A stretch of 64,000 bases of DNA from HXMU1420-2 sp017643305 (GTDB lineage: Bacteria; Pseudomonadota; Alphaproteobacteria; Rhodobacterales; Rhodobacteraceae), in NCBI GenBank assembly GCA_965217135.1, contig OZ244249.1:3286001-3350000 (forward strand), written 5' to 3'. The translations under genes and the position numbers were made by a program. The notes below the pieces were generated by a model. The model did not search any database. It worked only from the letters and a program-made list of their open reading frames with translations, and was not told the DNA's origin. Of the stretch, positions 18,112-27,031 are shown piece by piece. Each line of letters starts with the position of its first letter. Position 1 is the first letter of the stretch.

Positions 18112-19098
18112 ATGGCGGACGGTGCTATGGATGTGAACGCAAAACCCACTGAAGAACTCTCGGTCCGCGAGCTTTTCGGCATTGACAGTGACATGGTGGT
18201 CAAGGGCTTTGCCGAGCCGACGGACCGGGTGCCGGAAACCGATCCGACCTACAAGTTTGATGCCGACACCACGTTGGCGATCCTTGCCGGGTTTTCCCAT
18301 AACCGCCGGGTCATGATTCAAGGCTATCACGGCACCGGGAAGTCCACCCATATCGAACAGGTGGCTGCGCGGCTGAACTGGCCGACCGTACGGGTAAACC
18401 TTGATAGCCATATTTCTCGGATCGACCTGATCGGGAAAGACGCGATCAAGCTGCGCGACGGCAAGCAGGTCACCGAATTCCACGAAGGGATCCTGCCCTG
18501 GGCGCTGCGCAACCCCTGCGCCATCGTGTTTGACGAATACGACGCCGGCCGCGCAGACGTGATGTTCGTGATTCAGCGGGTTCTGGAACATGATGGCAAG
18601 CTGACCCTGCTGGACCAGAATGAGATCATCACCCCGCACCCGCATTTCCGGCTGTTTGCGACCTCGAACACCGTGGGTCTCGGCGATACGACCGGCCTCT
18701 ATCACGGTGTGCAGCAGATCAACCAGGCGCAGATGGACCGGTGGTCTTTGGTGGCGACGCTGAACTATCTTAGCCATGACGCCGAAACAATGATCGTGCT
18801 GTCCAAGGCACCGCATTACAACACCGCGAGCGGGCGCAAGACGGTGGCGCAAATGGTGACCGTGGCGGACCTGACGCGGACTGCGTTCATGAACGGGGAC
18901 CTGAGCACGGTGATGTCACCGCGGACTGTCATCAACTGGGCCTTGAACGCAGAAATTTTTCGCAACGTGGGTTATGCATTCCGGCTGTCATTCCTGAACA
19001 AATGCGACGAGCTGGAGCGTCAGACGGTGGCAGAATTCTACCAGCGCTGCTTTGACGAAGAGCTGCCGGAAAGCGCCGCGAGCACGGCGGCAGAATAA
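18112..19098 (+). CDS. cobS: Aerobic cobaltochelatase subunit CobS
   Basis: A 328-aa MoxR-type AAA+ ATPase. The Walker A motif GYHGTGKS is at 71-78 and the Walker B region AIVFDEYDAG follows near 140. The conserved N-terminus YKFDADTTLAILAGFSHNRR is characteristic of CobS. With CobT and CobN it inserts Co2+ into hydrogenobyrinic acid a,c-diamide in the oxygen-dependent cobalamin pathway. Start choice is uncertain: GTG at 18091, ATG at 18112 and ATG at 18127 are all in frame; 18112 gives the usual length. cobT follows after a terminator, so the pair may be transcribed separately. Confidence 0.94.
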   Translation: MADGAMDVNAKPTEELSVRELFGIDSDMVVKGFAEPTDRVPETDPTYKFDADTTLAILAGFSHNRRVMIQGYHGTGKSTHIEQVAARLNWPTVRVNLDSHISRIDLIGKDAIKLRDGKQVTEFHEGILPWALRNPCAIVFDEYDAGRADVMFVIQRVLEHDGKLTLLDQNEIITPHPHFRLFATSNTVGLGDTTGLYHGVQQINQAQMDRWSLVATLNYLSHDAETMIVLSKAPHYNTASGRKTVAQMVTVADLTRTAFMNGDLSTVMSPRTVINWALNAEIFRNVGYAFRLSFLNKCDELERQTVAEFYQRCFDEELPESAASTAAE

Positions 19099-19463
19099 GC
19101 CTGGGCTTTCGCGACTTCTGATCAGGACTGTTTTTGGACGGGGCGTTTGCGCCCCGTTTTTCTTTTTTGCGCACAATTCTGGAGGTCGACGATCACGCCA
19201 TCGACCGGCAAGCGGTTGGGATTGAAATTGATCGTGTCAAAAACTGATGCGTCAGACATATGCATTGGCTTCCCATTTGACTGTGTAGCGCCGTTGTGCG
19301 CGCCCGTATTCGCAAGATGGGCTTGCCCGCGCGCGACGCGTTCGGTGCAGGCAGATGGGCGGGATTGCTCCTAATCGACCAACAGCGATTTTGCCGCGGT
19401 TCCGGAGCGTCGCAGGGCGCGGCGGCTCTTGCCTTTCTGTGCGTGCGGTTGTTTTAAGGTGGT
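19099..19463. other. 365-bp gap between cobS and cobT
   Basis: The gap holds the cobS terminator near its start and presumably the cobT promoter. Frames on both strands are short, low in family resemblance and lack ribosome-binding sites. No RNA gene was recognised. Confidence 0.6.
19138..19168 (+). terminator. Rho-independent terminator after cobS
   Basis: An 8-bp perfect stem acggggcg / cgccccgt with loop tttg is followed by a T-rich run ttttctttttt. It lies 39 nt after the cobS stop codon and reads in the cobS direction. Confidence 0.9.
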
Positions 19464-21341
19464 ATGGCAAATCCATCCGATAACCCCGCCGATCCATTCA
19501 AGAAGGCCCTGGCCGAAGCCACCAAGGTTTTGGCCGATGATCCGGAGTTGAACGTGAGCTATTCCGTCGATCCCAGTGGGATCAGCGGCGATGCGATGCG
19601 GCTGCCGCAGGTCAGCCGCCGGATGACCCGGCAGGAAGTTCTGCTGGCGCGGGGCACAGCGGATGCGCTGGCCATGTATCACAAGTACCACGATAACAGC
19701 GTGCATGCACGTTATGCCCCGCCGGGGGATATGGCGCGCGATCTGTACGAGGCGATGGAAACCGCTCGCTGCGAAGCCATGGGTGCGCGGGACATGCCCG
19801 GCACGGCGGGCAATATTGATGCCAAGATCGGCCATGATGCAGCACGGCGCGGCTATGACCAGATACGCGAAGCCGCTGATGCGCCGCTGGCGGTAGCCGC
19901 AGGATACTTGGTACGGCACCTGACCACAGGGCGCGACATGCCCGCAGGCGCGCAGAACGTCATGGATCTGTGGCGCGGGTTTATCGAGGAACAGGCCGGC
20001 GAAACGCTGGAAAACATCGACGATGTGCTGGCGGACCAGTCTGCCTTTGCGCGGCTGGCGCGTCAGCTGATCTCCGACCTCGGCTATGGCGACCAGCTGG
20101 GCGATGACCCCGATGAGCTGGACGACGAGAACGAGGACGAAAACCAGGACGAGGTCGAGGAAGAGGACGATCCCGAAAGCACCGGATCGGATGATCAGGA
20201 CGACGACCAGGCCGAAGCCGACCCGGAGCAGAGCCAGGAAGAACAGCAGGACACCTCCGAAGCGCAGGTGTCCATGGACGAAATGGCCGACGAGGAAATG
20301 GGTGAAGAGGCGGAGCTGCCAGAAGGCGAAGCGCCGCTGGAGCCCCCTGCCCCGCCACCGGTCAGCGATGCGGATCCGAATTACACTGTTTATCTGTCCG
20401 ACCATGACGAAGAGATTGCCGCCGAAGATCTGGCCGAACCGGCGGAGCTGGAGCGGCTGCGCGCCTATCTGGACCAGCAGCTGGAGCCCCTGAAGGGCGC
20501 GGTCTCGCGCCTGGCCAACAAGCTGCAGCGCCGCCTACAGGCGCAGCAGAACCGCAGTTGGGAATTTGATCTGGAAGAAGGCATGCTTGATGCCGGGCGT
20601 CTGGCACGGGTGGTGGCAAACCCGACCACGCCGCTGAGCTTCAAGATCGAGAAAGACACCGAGTTTCGCGATACTGTCGTGACGCTGTTGCTGGATAATT
20701 CCGGGTCCATGCGCGGGCGGCCGATTTCCATTGCCGCAATCTGCGCGGACGTTCTGGCGCGGACGCTGGAACGCTGCAATGTGAAGGTGGAGATCCTGGG
20801 CTTTACCACGCGCGCGTGGAAGGGCGGGCAGGCGCGCGAGGCGTGGCTGAACGATGGCCGCCCACAGCAGCCCGGGCGTCTGAACGACCTGCGCCACATC
20901 ATCTACAAGAACGCGGATGCGCCATGGCGGCGGACGCGGCCCAATCTGGGTCTGATGATGAAGGAAGGTCTTCTGAAAGAAAACATCGACGGGGAAGCCC
21001 TGGAATGGGCGCATCGGCGCAGCTGTGCCCGACGCGAGCAGCGCAAGATCCTGATGGTAATTTCAGACGGCGCCCCAGTGGACGATTCAACCCTCTCGGT
21101 GAACCCGGCCAACTATCTGGAAAAACACCTGCGCGACGTCATCGCCATGGTGGAAAAGCGCAAGATGGTGGAGTTGCTGGCCATCGGCATTGGGCATGAC
21201 GTGACACGGTATTACGACCGCGCGGTCACGATCACCGATGTGGAGCAGCTGGCCGGCGCTATGACAGAACAGCTGGCGGCGTTGTTTGACGCCGATCCGC
21301 GCGCGCGTGCCCGAGTGATGGGCATCAAGAAGGCCAGTTGA
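19464..21341 (+). CDS. cobT: Aerobic cobaltochelatase subunit CobT
   Basis: A 625-aa CobT, the usual length. The N-terminal domain is followed by a strongly acidic linker (about 210-300, rich in Asp, Glu and Gln), as in known CobT proteins. A C-terminal von Willebrand factor A domain has the MIDAS motif DNSGSM at about 410 and ISDGAP further on. CobT assembles with the CobS AAA+ ring like the BchD/BchI pair, and CobST powers CobN. An AAGGTGG Shine-Dalgarno precedes the ATG. A palindromic repeat starts 6 nt after the stop. Confidence 0.95.
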   Translation: MANPSDNPADPFKKALAEATKVLADDPELNVSYSVDPSGISGDAMRLPQVSRRMTRQEVLLARGTADALAMYHKYHDNSVHARYAPPGDMARDLYEAMETARCEAMGARDMPGTAGNIDAKIGHDAARRGYDQIREAADAPLAVAAGYLVRHLTTGRDMPAGAQNVMDLWRGFIEEQAGETLENIDDVLADQSAFARLARQLISDLGYGDQLGDDPDELDDENEDENQDEVEEEDDPESTGSDDQDDDQAEADPEQSQEEQQDTSEAQVSMDEMADEEMGEEAELPEGEAPLEPPAPPPVSDADPNYTVYLSDHDEEIAAEDLAEPAELERLRAYLDQQLEPLKGAVSRLANKLQRRLQAQQNRSWEFDLEEGMLDAGRLARVVANPTTPLSFKIEKDTEFRDTVVTLLLDNSGSMRGRPISIAAICADVLARTLERCNVKVEILGFTTRAWKGGQAREAWLNDGRPQQPGRLNDLRHIIYKNADAPWRRTRPNLGLMMKEGLLKENIDGEALEWAHRRSCARREQRKILMVISDGAPVDDSTLSVNPANYLEKHLRDVIAMVEKRKMVELLAIGIGHDVTRYYDRAVTITDVEQLAGAMTEQLAALFDADPRARARVMGIKKAS

Positions 21342-21347
21342 CGAGGT

Positions 21348-21394
21348 CCGTTTTCTTGCAAAGAAAACGGATCGGAAACTTTCAAAGTTTCCGG
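21348..21394 (+). repeat. Two-part palindromic repeat, best copy, after cobT
   Basis: Unit A (21348-21370) is a perfect palindrome with arms ccgttttctt and aagaaaacgg around gca. Unit B (21373-21394) is cggaaacttt, c, aaagtttccg plus g, again a perfect stem. The two are separated by at. It starts 6 nt after the cobT stop and is followed by a short T-rich stretch, so it may end the transcript. Confidence 0.85.
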
Positions 21395-21420
21395 GGCTTT
21401 TATGCTGCGGGCCGGTGTGA

Positions 21421-22290
21421 ATGGACCTGATCGCGGCGGTCTTCGCGCTATTGGCGGCGCTGTTCTTTGGCCTTACCTCCCATGTTCAGAAAATTGCCGT
21501 TCAGGGTACCGAGGTCGTGGTGGGCGCATTCCTGTCGGTTGGGACCATGGCCCTGACCCTTTGGTTGCTGGCCCCGTTCGTGATTGAATTCAGCTGGTTT
21601 CACACCCGCGCGGCGGCGATTTTTGCGATCTGCGGAGTCGTGTTTCCGGCGTTGAGCCAGCGCTGGCAGCTGATTTCGGTCCAACAGGTCGGACCGGCGC
21701 TGACCTCGGCCATTGGATCGCTTGCACCCCTGTTCGCAGTGACGCTGGCGGTGCTGTTTCTGGGCGAGCATCTGAACCTGCAGGGCGCTTTGGGCATTGC
21801 GCTGATGCTGGCCGGATTGCTGGTGTCGGCGCGGGGTCCGGGCAAAGGCATTGCACGGGGGTTCCCGCTGATCGCGTTGTTGCTGCCGCTGGGAGCATCA
21901 CTGGCCCGCGGGGTGGTGCAACCAGCGACCAAGTTTGGGTTCGAAGAGGTTAACAGCGCGTTTTTCGCATCGCTGATCATGTCGACGGTGGCGACTTTCG
22001 TGCTGGGGTTGTGGATGGCGCTCGCCGCAAAACGGGCTCCGCTGCGGTGGACCAATAAAGGAAATTTAGTGTTTTTTATCAATGGATTGGTTATTTTTGG
22101 TGGAATTTTATCACTGCAATTGGCAATCAGGTTTGGCACAGTGTCGCTGGCCGCACCGCTGGCGTCTACCACGCCGCTGTGGACTTTGCTGCTGGGGGTG
22201 CTGATTTTCCGAAACGAACACCTGACCCGGCGGCATTTGATTATGGCGTTGCTGGTCTGTTTGGGCGCCACGCTGGTAGTGACGCGGTAG
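21421..22290 (+). CDS. EamA/DMT superfamily transporter
   Basis: A 289-aa integral membrane protein with about ten hydrophobic segments in two similar halves, the EamA (drug/metabolite transporter) design. The first half ends near GIALMLAGLLVSARG, and the second half ends near IMALLVCLGATLVVTR. The direction and substrate cannot be read from sequence; members export amino acids, nucleotides or drugs. A run of AT-rich codons at 22050-22110 (NLVFFINGLVIFGGIL) stands out from the GC-rich surroundings but is within a membrane segment. No operon partner is clear; the aminopeptidase gene begins 115 nt later. Confidence 0.85.
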   Translation: MDLIAAVFALLAALFFGLTSHVQKIAVQGTEVVVGAFLSVGTMALTLWLLAPFVIEFSWFHTRAAAIFAICGVVFPALSQRWQLISVQQVGPALTSAIGSLAPLFAVTLAVLFLGEHLNLQGALGIALMLAGLLVSARGPGKGIARGFPLIALLLPLGASLARGVVQPATKFGFEEVNSAFFASLIMSTVATFVLGLWMALAAKRAPLRWTNKGNLVFFINGLVIFGGILSLQLAIRFGTVSLAAPLASTTPLWTLLLGVLIFRNEHLTRRHLIMALLVCLGATLVVTR

Positions 22291-22405
22291 GCAGACCAAC
22301 CAGTTTTTCGGATTTCACCCTGCTTGGGCAGATTTCTGGGTGGAGCCACTGGCCTTCTCACGGCGCGCGCGGCACACTCCCGCGGTGATCAAACCGGAGG
22401 CCGCG

Positions 22406-24196
22406 ATGTTCCAGACATTTGACGTAACAGCAAAGCCCGAACAGGGGCCACCCCGGTTGGTGCAACTGCGCGATGTGATGGCGCAGGAGGCGCTGGATGC
22501 ATATCTCGTCCCGCGTGCGGATGTGCATCAGGGGGAATACGTGGCGCCCTGTGACGAACGGCTGGCTTGGCTGACGGGGTTCACCGGGTCGGCAGGGTTC
22601 TGTGCGGTTCTGAAGGACGTGGCCGGAGTGTTCATCGACGGGCGGTACCGGACGCAGGTCAAGGCGCAAGTGGCGGATGTCTACACCCCCGTGCCGTGGC
22701 CAGATGTGCGGCTGGGGCCGTGGCTGCGGGAGCAACTGGCCGCGGGTGCGACAGTGGGGTTTGACCCCTGGGTTTATACCGCGGGCCAGATCAAGGAGCT
22801 GGAAAAAGCGCTGGAGGACAGTCGCATTTCGTTGCGAGCGACGGACAATCTGGTGGACCAGATCTGGCAGGACCGTCCGGGTCCACCCGATGCGCCTTCG
22901 CGGGTGCACCCGATTGAATTTGCTGGTGAAAGCCATGATGACAAGCGGGCGCGCCTGGCGGAGACATTGCAAAAGGCCGGGCACAAAGCGGCGGTGCTGA
23001 CCTTGCCAGATAGTGTGATGTGGCTGCTGAACATTCGCGGTTCGGACATCCCCCGCAATCCGATTGCACAGTGTTTCGCCATTCTGCATGACGACGCGCG
23101 CGTCGATCTTTTCATCGCGCCGGGGAAGGTGGCGGATCTGGACGACCATCTCGGCGGGGCCGTGACGGTGGCGCCGATGGATGAGTTTGCGGCGGCACTG
23201 GAGACGCTGGAGGGTCCGGTGCGGGTGGATATGGGATCGGTGCCCGAGGCGGCGTATCGCCTTTTGGGGGACAAGGCGGTTGCCGGCGATGAACCCTGCG
23301 CGATGCCCAAGGCCTGCAAAAACGAAGTTGAGGTCGCGGGCATGGTGGAGGCCCATCTCCGCGATGCAGCGGCGATGGTGGAGCTGCTCTGCTGGCTCGA
23401 TGCGCAAGCGCCGGGCAGCCTGACGGAAACGCGGGTGGTGACCCAGCTGGAAACCTGCCGCCGGATGGACAACGCGCTGCAGGATATCAGCTTTGAGACC
23501 ATTGCGGGCACGGGGCCGAACGGGGCCATCATGCATTACCGGGTAACGGAAGAGACCGACAGCGTGCTGGAAGACGGGCATTTGTTGGTGCTGGATTCCG
23601 GTGGGCAGTATCTGGACGGGACCACGGATATTACGCGGACCATTGCCATCGGGGTGCCAGGCGACCAAGAATGTCGCTCTTTTACCCGCGTGTTGCAGGG
23701 CATGATCGGTATGAGCCGCCTGCGTTGGCCCGTGGGAATGGCCGGGCGCGACATTGAATGTATCGGGCGCGTGCCGCTGTGGCTGGCCGGGCAGGATTTC
23801 AACCACGGGCTTGGCCATGGTGTGGGCGCGTTTCTGAGCGTGCATGAAGGCCCGCAAAGGCTGAGCCGGGTCAGCCATGTGTCCTTGCAGCCGGGCATGA
23901 TCCTGTCGAATGAGCCGGGTTATTACCGCGAGGGTGCCTTTGGCATCCGGATTGAAAACCTACTGGTGGTGCGCGAAGCCGCCGCGCTGCCTGATGGCGA
24001 TGTAGAACGGGCGATGCTGGATTGGCTGACGCTGACTTTCGTCCCTATCGACCGACGTTTGATTGTGGCAAGTATGCTGAGCGCGGACGAACGCGCGTGG
24101 CTAAACGCTTATCACCAAGATGTAGCAGACAAAGTGTATCACAGGGTGGGCACGGCTGCGCAGGCATGGTTGACTGAGGCCACACAACCGATCTGA
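22406..24196 (+). CDS. Xaa-Pro aminopeptidase (aminopeptidase P, M24B)
   Basis: A 596-aa protein with the three-domain layout of long aminopeptidase P: two creatinase-like N-terminal domains and a C-terminal pita-bread metallopeptidase domain. Dinuclear metal ligands can be placed: Asp in LVLDSGGQYLDGTTDITRT (two Asp), His in NHGLGHGVGAFLSVHEGPQ, Glu in SNEPGYYREGAFGIRIEN (Glu near each end). The enzyme removes an N-terminal residue before proline. The ATG at 22406 follows GGAGG by 5 nt, better than upstream in-frame starts. Confidence 0.93.
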   Translation: MFQTFDVTAKPEQGPPRLVQLRDVMAQEALDAYLVPRADVHQGEYVAPCDERLAWLTGFTGSAGFCAVLKDVAGVFIDGRYRTQVKAQVADVYTPVPWPDVRLGPWLREQLAAGATVGFDPWVYTAGQIKELEKALEDSRISLRATDNLVDQIWQDRPGPPDAPSRVHPIEFAGESHDDKRARLAETLQKAGHKAAVLTLPDSVMWLLNIRGSDIPRNPIAQCFAILHDDARVDLFIAPGKVADLDDHLGGAVTVAPMDEFAAALETLEGPVRVDMGSVPEAAYRLLGDKAVAGDEPCAMPKACKNEVEVAGMVEAHLRDAAAMVELLCWLDAQAPGSLTETRVVTQLETCRRMDNALQDISFETIAGTGPNGAIMHYRVTEETDSVLEDGHLLVLDSGGQYLDGTTDITRTIAIGVPGDQECRSFTRVLQGMIGMSRLRWPVGMAGRDIECIGRVPLWLAGQDFNHGLGHGVGAFLSVHEGPQRLSRVSHVSLQPGMILSNEPGYYREGAFGIRIENLLVVREAAALPDGDVERAMLDWLTLTFVPIDRRLIVASMLSADERAWLNAYHQDVADKVYHRVGTAAQAWLTEATQPI

Positions 24197-24249
24197 CACG
24201 TACCTTTTACATTCACAGGTCAAGAGCAGACATCGACGAGGGGAAATGC

Positions 24250-24594
24250 ATGGGCGAGCAAATCAAAATTCGCAAAGCACAAGGCACTTGGGTGGTGCGT
24301 TCAGGTGGGGCGGTGCTGGGTGAAAGCACCAATGCGCTGGTGCTGAGCGAGAGCGACTATGCGCCGGTCATCTATTTCCCGCGCGATGACATCGCCATGG
24401 CGTTGCTGGATAAGACCGACAAGGTGACCCATTGCCCTCACAAGGGTGACGCCACGCATTATTCCATCGTGAACCTGTCTTCGGTCACGGAAAATGCGGT
24501 TTGGAGCTACGAGGACCCGTTGCCCGATCTGGTGGAGATCAAAGGCTATCTGGCGTTTTACCCTGTCGACTCGGTCAAGGTGGAACAGATCTGA
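24250..24594 (+). CDS. DUF427 domain protein
   Basis: A 114-aa protein matching DUF427: WVVRSGGAVLGES near the start, then VIYFPRDDI, and the core THCPHKGDATHYS, where the Cys/His pattern is conserved in the family. The C-terminal YLAFYPVDSVKVE completes the small beta fold. Function is unknown. An AGGGGAAA sequence lies just before the ATG. It is 53 nt after the aminopeptidase gene and could share its transcript. Confidence 0.88.
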   Translation: MGEQIKIRKAQGTWVVRSGGAVLGESTNALVLSESDYAPVIYFPRDDIAMALLDKTDKVTHCPHKGDATHYSIVNLSSVTENAVWSYEDPLPDLVEIKGYLAFYPVDSVKVEQI

Positions 24595-24615
24595 CGCGCG
24601 ATCATGCAATTTGGC

Positions 24616-24945
24616 TCAGTTGGCGGGTTTGGCCGTGAACTGTCGGGATATACCGCCGTAATCTGAAACGCGAAGACTGCTACCGTTTTCCAACAATTCG
24701 ACCTTTGCCTTGTTCATATTCGCGCTCCAGCTGTGTTTCGATTTTTCCAGCGGCTGGGTTTCCGGCCCATCGCTGAGGCGGCTCCAGACGATTTCCGAGC
24801 AGCTGCCATTGACGGTAAACGTGCCGTAAATGCCATGTTCCTTGAAGGAATAGTCGCCACCGGCCCAGGGGCAGGCGCTGGCCGATATGGCGGGAAGCGC
24901 GACGAGCGCCGCGCAGAAAGACATCAGGTACAGAGGACGTTTCAT
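24616..24945 (-). CDS. Small secreted protein
   Basis: A 109-aa protein beginning MKRPLYLMSFCAALVALPAI and then SASA, a clear Sec signal peptide with probable cleavage after ASA near residue 24. The mature part has Cys residues near positions 25 and 49 that could form a disulfide, and short beta-strand-like segments. I do not recognise the family. The frame extends to 24975 but the extra ten residues would disrupt the signal peptide. It converges with the DUF427 gene. Confidence 0.75.
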   Translation of the reverse strand: MKRPLYLMSFCAALVALPAISASACPWAGGDYSFKEHGIYGTFTVNGSCSEIVWSRLSDGPETQPLEKSKHSWSANMNKAKVELLENGSSLRVSDYGGISRQFTAKPAN

Positions 24946-25061
24946 GGGGGTTCCAGTGCGGGTTGTTGCCAACATTGAACAACCCTAGGGCATGGCCGCA
25001 CCGGCTGACAATCGCGGCGGCGGCCTGCACGAAAAATTGAATATCGGGGGCGTGGTCGGGA

Positions 25062-26750
25062 TCAGGAATGTTCCTCGGCCGCTGTGTCGGCAAGCGAACG
25101 GTTATAGGCCTGGAGCGCATCCACGTAGAAGATAGCCCCACGCAGGTCTGGCGTCGCGGTTTCGCGGCCCAGGGAAACGACGGGGATAAATGCCACGCCC
25201 GCCTGATCGAACACGGGCATCACGGTTTCCAGCGTTGCGGTTTCGTCGACGTAGATGCCGCCCTGGATCAGTTCCCAGCATTTGTCCCGATCCGCGGCGC
25301 GCGGATCGTCCGATTGCCGCATCAGGGACGACACCCGGTGCAGCGCCAGCAGGTAAGCTTGCGGCCCGGCTGCCAAGTGCACGCCACGGCGTTCCAGCTG
25401 GGTCAGGAAGAACGACCGATCGACGAGCTTGGAGGCCAGGGCGGTGGACAGCGACACAGACACCATCACCGCCAGGCCGATCTGCCAGTTTCCGGTCAGC
25501 TCAAACACGATGAGCGTGGTGGAAATGGGTGCACCCAGCACGGCGGCGGCCACGGCGCCCATCCCAGCAAAGGCGTAGAGCGAGCTTTCGCCAGAGAATT
25601 CCGGCAGGATCGCGGTGGCCACCAGCCCGAAGCTGAGCCCGCTGAGCGCGCCAACCATGAGGGACGGAGAAAACACATTGCCACCCATGCGCCCGCCGAT
25701 GGTGATGGCCACGGCGACGGTTTTCAGAACGGCGAACACGATAGCCTCATACAGCAGCAGGTTACCCTGCAACGCGAGGATCGTGGTTTCGTAACCGACT
25801 CCAATGATATGCGGATAGAAAATCGCAATTGCGCCCAGCAGCGCCCCAGCCACCGCCGGGCGCAGCCAGCGTGGCAGGCCGGTGCGGTCCTGCACCCGGC
25901 CTGCGAAGTTTTCTGCTACGAAGATCCCGCGCATGAGGATGACCGCCACCAGACCGCAGACCAACCCGAGGATCAAGAATGCGGGCAGTTCAACATAGAA
26001 TTGCAGGGCGCTGGGCGCTTCGAAGGTGAATTCACGGACATCCCCGAATTCCAGCCGGCTGACCACGGTGCCTGCTACTGCGGCGATGGTGATAGGGGCA
26101 AAGGCGTGTACGGCGAAATGGCGCAGGATGACCTCCAGCGCGAACAACGCCCCTGCGATGGGCGCGTTGAAGCTGGCCGAAACAGCGGCGGCCACGGCAC
26201 AGCCCAGCAGGTCACGCCCGGTGATGCCATCGGCTTTGATCTGTTTGCAGATCCAGGTGGAAATGACACCGGCAAGGTGTACCACCGGCCCTTCGCGGCC
26301 AGATGAGCCGCCCGAGGACAGGGTAATGAAGGAGGCCAGCGCGGAGGCCAGCCCGGCGCGCATTTCAAGCCGACCTTCGTTCATCGCCGCGCCTTCGATG
26401 GCGTCAGCGACCGACCGGACCCGGCCATCATCGGTGAAGCGATGCAGGATCAGCCCCACCACCAGCCCGCCGACGACCGGGATCAGCAGGATCAGCTACC
26501 AGGGCAAGGATTCAGCGAAGGAATGCAGCAGGCGTACATCCTCGGTGCCGTAGAGCAGCGATTGCAGCCCATTGATGCCGCGCCGGAACAGAACGGCGGC
26601 AAAGCCCGCCACGATACCAATCAGCAGGGCAATAAACCAAAACTGTACCTGCCCCGGTCCCCGCCGCCGCAGCACACGCCACAAGTCACGGCAAGCCGTG
26701 ATGGCTTGCTCGAATGGCCCGGTCAGGCGGGATCGGTCGGGTTTGGGCAT
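25062..26750 (-). pseudogene. ClC-family chloride channel/transporter gene with in-frame TAG
   Basis: The minus strand encodes a ClC protein with a C-terminal CBS-like region: LLIGIVAGFAAVLFRRGI near the start, the pore motif SSGREGPVVHLAG with the gating Glu, and GRMGGNVFSPSLMVGALSG later. Codon 85 (26496-26498) is TAG in the same frame, between AESLPW and LILLIPVVGG. Relatives usually have an aromatic residue here, so a Tyr codon changed by one base is likely. No indel is needed. Translation would yield 84 residues only, unless the site is suppressed, misread or a sequencing error. The rest of the frame is intact, so inactivation must be recent. Confidence 0.8.
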
Positions 26751-27031
26751 AGGCGCCTCTGGTGACGGTTCTTTCTGTTTAAGTCACGGCATAGGCGGAG
26801 AAAAGAGGGGCTGCGGCAAGCGGGAACAAAGCGGGCTGAATTGCGCGTTGCCAATGATCCGCAGGCCGGGATCGCGCCGAATTGTGGACGGGCTGTGCAG
26901 CGCCATGGCCTGCAGGGCTCGGGCCAACGCATCGACTGCCGCCATACGGCCGGTTAGGAGACGGTGATCATGACTTGTCTGTCCGGCGCAACACAGAGAA
27001 CGCTGGCCCAGATAGCGGCGAGAGGGGTTTG
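26751..27031. other. Gap between recN and the ClC gene
   Basis: This 281-bp minus-strand gap lies downstream of recN and upstream of the ClC gene. It contains a 53-codon minus-strand frame at 26784-26945 without a ribosome-binding site and nothing else that I can support. Confidence 0.5.

Noticed and set aside
17824..18852. Minus-strand 342-codon frame opposite cobS
   Set aside because: Only its last 55 codons look real; the rest is antisense to cobS.
19147..19374. Small gene or RNA gene between cobS and cobT
   Set aside because: Frame overlaps the terminator T-run, lacks a start signal and shows no similarity; no tRNA or riboswitch fold was recognised.
25068..26306. Plus-strand 412-codon frame opposite the ClC gene
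   Set aside because: Gln/His/Gly-rich composition typical of antisense frames in GC-rich DNA, no family resemblance, and the opposite strand has clear ClC motifs.
26784..26945. 53-codon minus-strand frame between recN and the ClC gene
   Set aside because: Codon composition is plausible but there is no ribosome-binding site and no recognisable similarity.
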